Shown one piece after another: positions 1 to 6,035 of a stretch of DNA of 8,865 bases. Positions within the stretch are counted from its first letter, which is position 1; each line of letters starts with the position of its first letter. Under the pieces are notes generated by a model. The model was not told where the DNA came from. It worked only from the letters and a program-made list of their open reading frames with translations, and did no database searches. The DNA is from an uncultured bacterium (GTDB lineage Bacteria; Bacillota; Clostridia; Lachnospirales; Lachnospiraceae): contig CAJMON010000097.1 of the NCBI GenBank assembly GCA_905214955.1, forward strand, positions 1 through 8,865, given 5' to 3'. The position numbers and the translations under genes were made by a program.

Positions 1-691
1 CAGCTCCTTCTTTGTCCACATCTTCCGGATACGTATTTCCCTCATAATCTGTTTCCGAAAGTGTTTTATCCCATGCATCTACATTTGTAGTAAACTCATA
101 TGTCCCACTTTCTGTATCATATTCAAAAATTGTATACGGCCAGAAAGAATCTCCTGCCAGTCCCTGATTGTGGGACCACCACATTTTCAGAAGCCCGCCT
201 TCATAATACTCTACAGACGGGAATCCAAGAAGCTCTTCCTTTAATTCTTTGGTCTGGGGATCATACTGGTAAATGCCCTCCAGCATACCTGCCATAGGTG
301 CTGTGACGAGATGAAGCACCAACTCCGGTACTCCATCGGAATCTACGTCCGAAATCGCAAAACTGTTTTCTTCCATCTCACCCATGCCTTCTACCAGACT
401 CCACTGTGTTGTTTTGTCCGGCAGCATCTGATCCTGAAGAAATGTTTCCAAAGCATCCCGGTAGGCACTGACATATTCCTGCCGCTGCTCCTCTGAAAGT
501 TCTGCTTTTTCCGAAAATTCTGTCTCTTCCAGAAGTTCTGTTTCTTTTGAGCGTTCTGTTTCTTCTGATGCCACATGAAGAGTTTCCATGGTATATTCCG
601 TCAGTGTTTCCTGTGCTGCCACACTAAAAGGACCAGTCCACACTGCCGTGGCACCGGCTGCCAAAAGCACTGTCCAGATCTTTTTTGTCAT
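1..691 (-). CDS. Secreted protein of unknown function with acidic hexapeptide repeat and DxDxDG loop (C-terminus cut by window edge)
   Basis: I do not recognise this family. The ATG at 691-689 sits behind an excellent ribosome binding site (AAAGGAGG, about 7 nt away), and 230 codons are visible before the window ends, with no stop. Residues 1-27 form a Sec signal peptide: a basic MTKK start, a hydrophobic stretch and a likely type I cut after FSVAA. No lipobox cysteine is present, so the protein is probably exported and not lipid-anchored. Residues 42-71 are an acidic tandem repeat of six-residue units close to SEETEL. At residues 115-124, DVDSDGVPEL resembles an EF-hand or VCBS-type calcium-binding loop, a motif frequent in clostridial surface proteins. 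The remainder is rich in aromatic and acidic residues (KMWWSHNQG, FWPYTIFEYD). It is a transcription unit of its own, separated from the transporter operon by a terminator and a promoter. A role at the cell surface is inference only. Confidence 0.85.
   Translation of the reverse strand, partial: MTKKIWTVLLAAGATAVWTGPFSVAAQETLTEYTMETLHVASEETERSKETELLEETEFSEKAELSEEQRQEYVSAYRDALETFLQDQMLPDKTTQWSLVEGMGEMEENSFAISDVDSDGVPELVLHLVTAPMAGMLEGIYQYDPQTKELKEELLGFPSVEYYEGGLLKMWWSHNQGLAGDSFWPYTIFEYDTESGTYEFTTNVDAWDKTLSETDYEGNTYPEDVDKEGA
479..568 (-). repeat. 18-bp tandem repeat coding for SEETEL-like hexapeptides
   Basis: Residues 42-71 of the secreted protein read as five successive six-residue units: SEETER, SKETEL, LEETEF, SEKAEL and SEEQRQ. 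The first four are close copies and the last is degenerate. At DNA level two units share the 15-16 nt string GTTCTGTTTCTT(T/C)TGA on the plus strand, at 535 and 553, exactly 18 bp apart. The repeat follows the signal peptide and would make a strongly negative, probably helical or disordered stalk. Copy number could vary between strains by slippage. Confidence 0.7.
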
Positions 692-726
692 AAAAAAACC
701 TCCTTTTTTCTTTCTGTTCTGGCTTT

Positions 727-755
727 ATTGTACACAAACTCTTCTGATTTGTACA
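727..755 (-). promoter_or_regulatory. Predicted promoter of the secreted-protein gene, overlapped by a TGTACA inverted repeat
   Basis: On the minus strand a -35-like TGTACA (755-750, 4 of 6 matches to TTGACA) and a -10-like TACAAT (732-727, 5 of 6) are separated by 17 bp, about 36 bp upstream of the ATG. The same interval holds an imperfect inverted repeat: plus-strand TGTACACAAA at 729-738 facing TTTGTACA at 748-755. It could be an operator covering the promoter. The promoter call rests on consensus matches only. Confidence 0.5.
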
Positions 756-795
756 GAAAAACCGCAGAACCTGTATAAAAAACCGATTCTGCGGT
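756..795 (-). terminator. Rho-independent terminator of the transporter operon
   Basis: On the minus strand ACCGCAGAA (795-787) pairs perfectly with TTCTGCGGT (769-761) as a 9-bp stem around a 17-nt A/U-rich loop. It is followed by UUUUUC (761-756), part of which overlaps the end of the stem. It starts 16 nt after the stop codon of the last permease gene and lies directly in front of the promoter of the next unit. The loop is long for a terminator, but position and U-run support the call. Confidence 0.75.
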
Positions 796-811
796 ATCAA
801 AAATTTCGTTT

Positions 812-1810
812 TTATCGTTCTTCCCTGAAATAAGACTGTCCAAGAGAGCTGGGCGGCTGATTCTCCCGCTTGTTCCGCATACTGGTGAGCACCAGCACCA
901 CCAAGGTAACCACATAGGGGATCATCTTGTACAGTTCCTGGAATTCCATATGATCCATACCGGTGGGAATGTACAGGTAAAGGATGTACAGGCCTCCAAA
1001 GAAAATAGATGCAAAAATAGAAACTACCGGACGCCAAATGGTAAAAATAACCAGGGCAATGGCAAGCCACCCTCTGTCGCCAAACGCATCGTTGGACCAT
1101 ACGCCGCAGGCATAGTCCATGACATAGTAAAGACCTCCCAGTCCTGCGATCATACATCCCGCACAGGTTGCTGCATATTTATATTTTCCAACCGGAATAC
1201 CGGCCGCATCTGCTGTTCCAGGATTTTCTCCTACTGCCCGCAGGTGAAGTCCAACTCTGGTATATTTCAGCACATAGGCACAGATCAGCGCAATGATGAT
1301 GGAAGCATAAGCCAGAAATCCGTAGGATAAAAATACTTTTCCGAACCACCCAAGCTTTCCTGCGAAAGGCAGAGAACGGCTGAAATAACTGCTGGTAGCA
1401 GACAGGGCAATGGACGGCACATCACTTCCGGAAAGTTTGATGAGAGAACCGCCGAAAAAGTTTCCAAATCCCACACCAAAGGTGGTCATGGCAAGACCGG
1501 TCACGTTCTGGTTTGCCCGCAGGGTAACCGTAAGGAAACAATATAACAGTCCCATAAGCAGGGAACCTGCAAGACAGCACAAAACGGGAATCAGAATAGC
1601 CAGAAAACCGTTGATGTCTGCCGGATCTTTTAAGGACTGCTCATAAAAAAAAGAACCAATAACGCCGCTGATGGCACCTACATACATAACACCTGGAATT
1701 CCCAGATTCAGGTTTCCAGTCTTTTCTGTCAAGATCTCTCCCGTACTTCCAAACAGAAGCGGGACTCCCTGTACCACTGCTCTTGGAATAAATGCTGCAA
1801 GATTAATCAT
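812..1810 (-). CDS. ABC transporter permease, NupQ/COG1079-type (BMP-family nucleoside/purine importer)
   Basis: Inner-membrane subunit of the purine or nucleoside importer encoded by this operon, forming the channel with the preceding permease. The protein is 332 aa and almost entirely hydrophobic helices. Residues 29-46 (EKTGNLNLGIPGVMYVGA) match the conserved N-terminal segment of this permease family. Residues 187-206, starting GLHLRAVGENPGTADAAGI, are the cytoplasmic EAA-like loop expected to touch the ATPase. The C-terminus, PSSLGQSYFREER, is the usual family ending. I chose the ATG at 1810-1808, not an upstream alternative at 1873, because GGGAGGA lies 7 nt before it and it overlaps the previous stop codon by 8 nt, showing translational coupling. 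It is the last gene of the operon. The assignment to the nucleoside-type BMP system is firm from the gene set; the exact cargo is inferred from the riboswitch. Confidence 0.93.
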   Translation of the reverse strand: MINLAAFIPRAVVQGVPLLFGSTGEILTEKTGNLNLGIPGVMYVGAISGVIGSFFYEQSLKDPADINGFLAILIPVLCCLAGSLLMGLLYCFLTVTLRANQNVTGLAMTTFGVGFGNFFGGSLIKLSGSDVPSIALSATSSYFSRSLPFAGKLGWFGKVFLSYGFLAYASIIIALICAYVLKYTRVGLHLRAVGENPGTADAAGIPVGKYKYAATCAGCMIAGLGGLYYVMDYACGVWSNDAFGDRGWLAIALVIFTIWRPVVSIFASIFFGGLYILYLYIPTGMDHMEFQELYKMIPYVVTLVVLVLTSMRNKRENQPPSSLGQSYFREER

Positions 1811-2915
1811 TGTCGTTTCCTCCCTTTTCTGTTTTTTTGCGGAAGTGAATCTTATAGGAAATAAAGAACTCACATCCGATGATAAAGAACAGAATGATTC
1901 CTGTCAGGATATCCGCAAAAGACTGATTCAGTCCGAAAGTTGTGGAAATTTCGCTGGCTCCTCTGTTCAGGAAAATGATCAGGAAACTGGTAAAAGCCAT
2001 GGTAAAGGGATTAAATTTTGCCATCCAGGATACCATAACGGCGGTAAATCCCTGGCCTCCGGCAATGGTGGTGGTCACAGTGTGGTTGATACCGCCTACC
2101 AGAAGAAGTCCTACCAGTCCGCACACAGCGCCGGAAAGCACCATAGTACGCATAATGACTTTTTCTACTTTGATTCCCACATACCGGGCTGTATTCTCGC
2201 TTTCTCCTACCACTGCAATTTCATATCCGTGTTTGCTGTATACAAAATATACATACAGAAGCGCCATCATCACCACTGCAATAATAATCGTCAGCAGGTA
2301 CTTAGAGCCAAACAGATTTGGCAGCCACCCGATGCTGGTCTTCTGGTTGATGATGCCGATTTTTCCGGAACCCTTCGGCATTTCCCATACAATGGTAAAA
2401 AATGCAACCAGCTGTGTGGCAATGTAGTTCATCATCAGAGTCGACAGAGTCTCATTGGTGTTCCATTTCGCTTTGAAAAAAGCGGGAATTAATCCCCAGA
2501 TGGCGCCTGCACCCAGACTGCATACCACCATCAGTACAATGATCAGAACATTTGGCAGTTTCCCAGCCAGACAGATCATGCAGGCTGCCGCTGCCAGACC
2601 GCCGATCAGCACCTGGCCTTCACCTCCGATGTTCCAGAACCGCATCCGGAAAGCCGGTGTCAGCGCCAGGGCAATCAGCAGAAGAATGGCCACATTCTGA
2701 AAAGTGATCCAGGTTTTTCTGGCTGTTCCGAAAGCTCCCATAAAAATAGAAACATATACCTGAATGGGATTGATCCCGGTAAGCACGGTTGTCAAAATTC
2801 CGCATACTACCAGCGCCGCTGCAATGGCTGCCAGACGGATGCCAAAGGATTTATGCCAGGGAAGGGCATCCCTTTTTGCAATATGAAAAAGCGGTTCCTT
2901 TCCTTTTGTTCTCAT
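1803..2915 (-). CDS. ABC transporter permease, NupP/COG4603-type (BMP-family nucleoside/purine importer)
   Basis: First of two paired membrane subunits of the importer, 370 aa. A basic cytoplasmic N-terminus (residues 1-25) leads into a membrane segment at about 26-48, followed by several more hydrophobic helices. Family hallmarks are WNIGGEGQ at 94-101, NETLSTLMMNYIA at 153-165 and the ATPase-contact loop GYEIAVVGESENTARYVGI at 230-248. The C-terminus is charged (FRKKTEKGGNDND), as expected for a cytoplasmic tail. The start codon overlaps the ATPase stop as ATGA (4 nt), with GGAGGTGG just upstream, and its own stop overlaps the next permease start by 8 nt. This tight coupling fits near-equal synthesis of the ATPase and both permeases. 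No frameshift or missing segment is apparent. Confidence 0.94.
   Translation of the reverse strand: MRTKGKEPLFHIAKRDALPWHKSFGIRLAAIAAALVVCGILTTVLTGINPIQVYVSIFMGAFGTARKTWITFQNVAILLLIALALTPAFRMRFWNIGGEGQVLIGGLAAAACMICLAGKLPNVLIIVLMVVCSLGAGAIWGLIPAFFKAKWNTNETLSTLMMNYIATQLVAFFTIVWEMPKGSGKIGIINQKTSIGWLPNLFGSKYLLTIIIAVVMMALLYVYFVYSKHGYEIAVVGESENTARYVGIKVEKVIMRTMVLSGAVCGLVGLLLVGGINHTVTTTIAGGQGFTAVMVSWMAKFNPFTMAFTSFLIIFLNRGASEISTTFGLNQSFADILTGIILFFIIGCEFFISYKIHFRKKTEKGGNDND
1818..1824 (-). promoter_or_regulatory. Ribosome binding site inside the upstream permease gene, fixing the start of the last permease
   Basis: GGGAGGA lies 7 nt before the ATG at 1810-1808, inside the 3' end of the preceding gene. 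It supports a start there, giving 332 aa that begin MINLAAF. An open-frame extension of 21 residues would instead read through charged sequence not seen at the start of this family. Confidence 0.8.
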
Positions 2916-4438
2916 TCTTCCCCACCTCCGATTCTCGTCATCATCATGCCAACGGTATTTTTGTCAGCCATGCGTCCATCCAGAATACCGCTGACTCTTC
3001 CGCCGCACAGCACCAGGATCCGGTCAGACAGTTCCAGAAGCACATCCAGATCCTCTCCTACGAAGATCACTGCTGTGCCTTTTTCTTTCTGGGCATTGAT
3101 CAGATTGTAAATTGTATAAGAAGAATTGATATCAAGTCCACGCACTGCATATGCAGTCATCAGTACTGTAGGTGCCGAAGCAATCTCTCTTCCTACCAGC
3201 ACCTTCTGAACATTTCCGCCTGACAGGCGGCGCACCGGTGTGGAAAGTCCGGGCGTTACCACTTCCAACTCTTCCACTACATTTTCTGCCAGTTTTTTCG
3301 GTGTTTTTCGGTCTGTAAACACAGAATGCCCTTTCTGGAAGGAACGCAGCATCATATTATCTGTCAGATCCATATCTCCTACCAGACCCATGCCAAGACG
3401 ATCCTCCGGGACAAAAGAAAGGGCAACTCCCATATCCATAATCTCTCTTGGGTCTTTCCCAATGAGTTCTTCTTTGGTGCCATTGTCCTCAATGTAAGTA
3501 ATGGTGCCGGCCTGAGCAGGCTGCAGTCCCGCAATGGCTTCCAGAAGCTCTTTCTGACCGCATCCGGAAATTCCGGCAATTCCAAGAATCTCTCCGCTTC
3601 TGGCTGTAAAAGAAACATCCTTTAACTTTTCAATGCCATCTTCGCTGTACACAGTCAGGCCCTTTACTTCCAGTCTTGGCTTGGGATTTATTGGATCAGA
3701 ACGTTTGATATTTAAAGAAACCTTGTGGCCTACCATGCTGTTAGTCATCTCTGCCGCATTGGTCTCCTTGGTCTTCATTTCTTCCACAAAGCAGCCTTTT
3801 CTTAACACTGCCACCCGGTCAGAAATGCTCTCCACTTCATGCATCTTGTGGGTAATGATGACAATGGCTTTTCCGTCTTTTTTCATATTGCGCAGAACCG
3901 TAAACAGCTTTTCTGTCTCCTGGGGAGTCAGAACTGCTGTAGGCTCATCCAGAATCAGTATATCCGCTCCGCGGTAAAGGACTTTGATGATCTCCACAGT
4001 CTGTTTCTGGGACACGGACATGTTATAAATTTTCTGATCCGGATCTACTTCAAATCCGTATTTGTCACAGATTTCTCTGATCTTGGCAGATGCCTGTTTC
4101 AGATTCAGTCTGCCTTTCATTCCAAGAACCACATTTTCTGCAGCTGTCAGCACATCAATCAGTTTAAAATGCTGATGCACCATGCCGATTCCGCAGGCAT
4201 AGGCATCTTTTGGGGAACGGATCACCGTTTCCTTTTCGTTGATGTAAATCTGGCCCTCATCCGGGAAATAAATGCCGGAAAGCATATTCATCAGGGTGGT
4301 CTTCCCGCTACCATTTTCTCCAAGCAGTGCCAGAATCTCTCCCTTATAAATATCCAGACAGACCTTATCATTTGCAACAACGGAGCCGAATTTTTTCGTG
4401 ATATTTTTCATTCTCACCGCAGCTGTCTTTGTCTCCAC
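2912..4438 (-). CDS. Two-domain ABC ATPase, NupO/COG3845-type (BMP-family nucleoside/purine importer)
   Basis: Energises the importer; one chain of 508 aa carries both nucleotide-binding domains. Domain 1 (about 7-240) has Walker A GENGSGKT (40-47), Q-loop Q89, a signature region written SVSQKQ (141-146) in place of LSGGQ, Walker B LILDE ending in D164-E165, and switch H197. Domain 2 (about 255-500) keeps a good signature, LSGGN (405-409), but its Walker A region is GISGCGQK (289-296) without the lysine. Its Walker B acids are replaced by A429-Y430, and the switch histidine by E462. Such asymmetry is usual in this family and implies one working hydrolysis site. The start is GTG at 4438-4436, chosen for the AAAGGAGG site 8 nt upstream. 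The stop overlaps the next permease by 4 nt. Sugar ATPases of the RbsA/MglA type are relatives, but the partner genes exclude them. Confidence 0.94.
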   Translation of the reverse strand: METKTAAVRMKNITKKFGSVVANDKVCLDIYKGEILALLGENGSGKTTLMNMLSGIYFPDEGQIYINEKETVIRSPKDAYACGIGMVHQHFKLIDVLTAAENVVLGMKGRLNLKQASAKIREICDKYGFEVDPDQKIYNMSVSQKQTVEIIKVLYRGADILILDEPTAVLTPQETEKLFTVLRNMKKDGKAIVIITHKMHEVESISDRVAVLRKGCFVEEMKTKETNAAEMTNSMVGHKVSLNIKRSDPINPKPRLEVKGLTVYSEDGIEKLKDVSFTARSGEILGIAGISGCGQKELLEAIAGLQPAQAGTITYIEDNGTKEELIGKDPREIMDMGVALSFVPEDRLGMGLVGDMDLTDNMMLRSFQKGHSVFTDRKTPKKLAENVVEELEVVTPGLSTPVRRLSGGNVQKVLVGREIASAPTVLMTAYAVRGLDINSSYTIYNLINAQKEKGTAVIFVGEDLDVLLELSDRILVLCGGRVSGILDGRMADKNTVGMMMTRIGGGEE

Positions 4439-4446
4439 GCTTTCTT

Positions 4447-4453
4447 CCTCCTT
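4447..4453 (-). promoter_or_regulatory. Ribosome binding site that fixes the GTG start of the ATPase gene
   Basis: The minus strand reads AAAGGAGG, then AAGAAAGC, then GTG. Eight nt of spacing is ideal, and no ATG lies close behind the GTG before residue 10, where nothing comparable precedes it. Confidence 0.8.
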
Positions 4454-4471
4454 TGCTTTATGACAGAAAAT

Positions 4472-4502
4472 GGGCGGTGCGGCGATAATCGCTGCACCAC
4501 CC
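4472..4502 (-). promoter_or_regulatory. Intercistronic stem-loop between binding-protein and ATPase genes
   Basis: In the 85-nt gap between the two genes the minus strand folds as GGGTGGTGC-A-GCGA, loop TTA, TCGC-C-GCACCGCCC. That is 13 pairs including one G-U, interrupted by a single A-C mismatch. It is followed by ATTTTC, a poor U-run. A hairpin just after the binding-protein stop codon is a common arrangement in ABC importer operons. It protects the upstream message or partly terminates, so that the binding protein is made in excess over membrane subunits. That role is inference here. Confidence 0.65.
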
Positions 4503-4523
4503 GCTGGTTTTTCATACTGTCAA

Positions 4524-5720
4524 TTAGAATGCATTATCCAGAAGTGTAATGCCGTCGATCTGAACATCGAAATACGGTGCAGAACGGAAACCTTCTGCAG
4601 ACTCATGGAAGTATCCGTCGATCACTGCTTCGTGATCACCTTCATAATCTGCATCGGTATCTACATCAGCCATATAGCTGTCAAGTGTCTTTCCATCTAC
4701 AGTGAAAGTAGAAGTATCAAATACATGTACTTCACCGGACTCCAGTTTTGCAGTCACATCATCGATTGCTTCCTGTGTTCCTTCTGCTGCTGTTTTTCCA
4801 AGGCTGGTCAGTTCTACAGAACCGGTAGACAGATCTCCTGTCCAGTCAGCTGCGATCTCTTCGCCGCTTGCCACACAGTTCATTGCATACTCAAAGTACG
4901 GAGCCCAATTGATTCTGGAGGATACCAGGAAAGTGTTCGGGCAGGCACTCTCTGTGCTTCCGTTGTAGGAAACATCCGGTACGCCTGCAGTCTCACATGC
5001 AGTAGGTGCACCCATGGAATCTGCGTGCTGGCTGATCAGTACACAGCCGTCATCGATCAGTTTGTTTGCACCTTCTTTTTCTGCAGTCTCATCATACCAG
5101 GAACCAGTAAAGGTAACTTCCATCGTCACACTGGGGCATACAGAACGGGCACCTAAAAAGAAAGAGGTATAACCGGAAATAACTTCTGCATAAGTATAAG
5201 CTCCTACATAGCCCATCTTTGCCTGATCTTCGGTAATCTCACCATTGTCAATCATCTCGTTAAGTTTCATGCCTGCTGCCACGCCTGCCAGGTAACGTCC
5301 CTCATAAATGGAAGCAAATGCATTGTGGAAATTATCCAGTTCCTCAGTATGCGCTTTTGTACCGGTTGCATGGCAGAACTGAACATCCGGAAACTCTCTG
5401 GCTGCCTCGATAACATAGTCTTCATGTCCAAAGCTGTCAGCAAATACAAAGTTGCATCCTGCGTCTGCAAGTTCGCAGGCTGCATCATAACACTCCTGGC
5501 CTTCCGGAATACCGGTCTTGAATACATACTCAATCCCCATGCTCTCACAGGCTTCTTTTGCTGCATTGATGAAGTTCAGGTCATAGGTAGAATTCTCATC
5601 ATGCAAAAAGATGAATCCGGCTTTTACGGTCTTCTCCTCTGCATTTGCTGCCACACAGCTAAGTGCGCCCAGTGTGAGTACGGCTGCTGCTGTTCCAAGT
5701 ACCTTTACACTCTTTTTCAT
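4524..5720 (-). CDS. BMP-family (PF02608-like) substrate-binding protein of purine/nucleoside ABC importer
   Basis: Extracytoplasmic receptor that would capture a purine nucleoside or base and deliver it to the permeases encoded downstream. It is 398 aa. Residues 1-27 are a signal peptide (MKKSVK, a hydrophobic core, then SCVAANA before EE). The mature part begins KTVKAGFIFLHDENSTYDLNF, the first beta strand and ligand loop of a periplasmic-binding-protein fold. Later blocks match the BMP/Med group: GRYLAGVAAGM (141-151), MGYVGAYTYAEVISGY (169-184), QHADSMGAPTACETAGV (231-247) and RINWAPYFEYAM (269-280). AAAGGAG precedes the ATG by 7 nt. It is the first gene after the riboswitch. Oddly, the lipobox is not canonical (A19-L20-S21-C22), and an AxA-type site (ANA-E) follows closely, so anchoring is uncertain. 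Family and transport role are firm; the ligand is inferred from the riboswitch. Confidence 0.93.
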   Translation of the reverse strand: MKKSVKVLGTAAAVLTLGALSCVAANAEEKTVKAGFIFLHDENSTYDLNFINAAKEACESMGIEYVFKTGIPEGQECYDAACELADAGCNFVFADSFGHEDYVIEAAREFPDVQFCHATGTKAHTEELDNFHNAFASIYEGRYLAGVAAGMKLNEMIDNGEITEDQAKMGYVGAYTYAEVISGYTSFFLGARSVCPSVTMEVTFTGSWYDETAEKEGANKLIDDGCVLISQHADSMGAPTACETAGVPDVSYNGSTESACPNTFLVSSRINWAPYFEYAMNCVASGEEIAADWTGDLSTGSVELTSLGKTAAEGTQEAIDDVTAKLESGEVHVFDTSTFTVDGKTLDSYMADVDTDADYEGDHEAVIDGYFHESAEGFRSAPYFDVQIDGITLLDNAF

Positions 5721-5821
5721 TTCTTTTCTCCTTTACCACATTCTAAGATTGTGTGAATACCAGAAGTGCTTTTCCGAAAAATCCTCTGAAAAAGCTCCGG
5801 AGGAACTCCCCTTACGAATTT

Positions 5822-5855
5822 AAAAAGGCAGATGCACGAATCCTGTACATCTGCC
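5822..5855 (-). terminator. Riboswitch expression-platform terminator
   Basis: The minus strand gives GGCAGATGTAC, loop AGGATTC, GTGCATCTGCC: an 11-bp stem with one G-U pair, directly followed by five U and AAA. It begins 14 nt after the aptamer's last P1 base and about 100 nt before the binding-protein start. It is therefore a premature terminator in the leader, not the end of a gene. With a guanine-type aptamer in front, ligand binding should favour it (OFF switch). A candidate competing helix would pair aptamer CTATTGG (5879-5873) with CCGGCAG (5857-5851), six of seven positions including two G-U. Confidence 0.9.
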
Positions 5856-5869
5856 GGAAAATTTCTAAC

Positions 5870-5940
5870 CACCCAATAGTCGCAACTGAACGGCGTGCGG
5901 TAGAGACGTCTGAACCTTCTTCACAGACTTATATCGGATA
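5870..5940 (-). promoter_or_regulatory. Purine riboswitch aptamer, guanine class
   Basis: The minus strand aligns to the B. subtilis xpt guanine aptamer segment by segment with no length change. P1 is TATCCGATA/TATTGGGTG (nine pairs with wobbles). J1/2 is TAA. P2 is GTCTGTG/TTCAGAC. L2 is AAGAAGG. J2/3 is GTCTCTAC. P3 is CGCACG/GTTGCG. L3 is CCGTTCA. J3/1 is AC. The binding-pocket bases U22, U47, U51 and C74 (xpt numbering) are all present; C74 indicates guanine or hypoxanthine rather than adenine. The loop-loop pairs G37-C61 and G38-C60 are kept, and xpt pair U34-A65 is replaced by G34-C65, a compensatory change. Departures are C48 for U48 and mismatches at the loop ends of P2 (U-U) and P3 (C-U, G-G). 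The aptamer lies between a strong promoter and an intrinsic terminator, upstream of a purine importer. Confidence 0.95.
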
Positions 5941-5955
5941 CACTACTTGTCTTAA

Positions 5956-5984
5956 ATTCTAGCAACTTCGAAAACCATTGTCAA
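5956..5984 (-). promoter_or_regulatory. Strong sigma-A promoter of the riboswitch-controlled transporter operon
   Basis: On the minus strand a perfect -35 TTGACA (5984-5979) and a -10 TAGAAT (5961-5956, 5 of 6) are separated by exactly 17 bp. The expected transcription start is near 5950, which puts the aptamer at the very 5' end of a leader of about 230 nt. The 315-nt gap between the esterase and binding-protein genes is thus fully occupied by a terminator, this promoter, the aptamer and the expression platform. Confidence 0.88.
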
Positions 5985-5998
5985 ATGAAATGATTCAC

Positions 5999-6027
5999 AA
6001 AAAAAGTTTTCAGCACATACGCTAAAA
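5999..6027 (-). terminator. Rho-independent terminator of the GH28-esterase pair
   Basis: On the minus strand TTTTAGC, loop GTATGT, GCTGAAAA forms a 7-bp stem (one G-U), followed by C and seven U. It begins 8 nt after the esterase stop codon and ends 14 nt before the -35 box of the next operon. The stem is A/U-rich and short, so termination may be partial, but position and U-run are good. Confidence 0.65.
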
Positions 6028-6035
6028 TCTGATAT

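Noticed and set aside
1811..1873. 21-residue N-terminal extension of the last permease
   Set aside because: It is charged, unlike the family, and the ATG at 1810 has an ideal ribosome binding site and an 8-nt overlap with the previous gene.
1671..2492. 273-codon plus-strand open frame
   Set aside because: It lies antisense to both permease genes, which have clear family motifs, overlapping starts and ribosome binding sites. Its product has no recognisable features.
2912..4438. Sugar importer ATPase (RbsA/MglA type)
   Set aside because: These share the two-domain layout, but the neighbouring BMP receptor and NupP/NupQ-type permeases, plus the purine riboswitch, place it in the nucleoside/BMP class.
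3839..4549. 236-codon plus-strand open frame opposite the ATPase gene
   Set aside because: It is antisense to well-defined Walker motifs, has no good ribosome binding site, and its composition is what the reversed coding strand would give.
5737..5753. Small hairpin just upstream of the binding-protein ribosome binding site
   Set aside because: It has six pairs with an A-A mismatch and a 3-nt loop, and does not cover the ribosome binding site; probably chance.
5777..5804. Second terminator in the leader: TCCTC/GAGGA hairpin followed by five U
   Set aside because: The stem is only 5 bp with a 13-nt loop. An alternative GGAG/CTCC pairing competes with it, so it is too weak to call, though it could cause pausing.
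5870..5940. Adenine or 2'-deoxyguanosine riboswitch
   Set aside because: Position 74 is C, not the U of adenine aptamers. U51 is kept, whereas as I recall the deoxyguanosine aptamers change it. The guanine class fits best.
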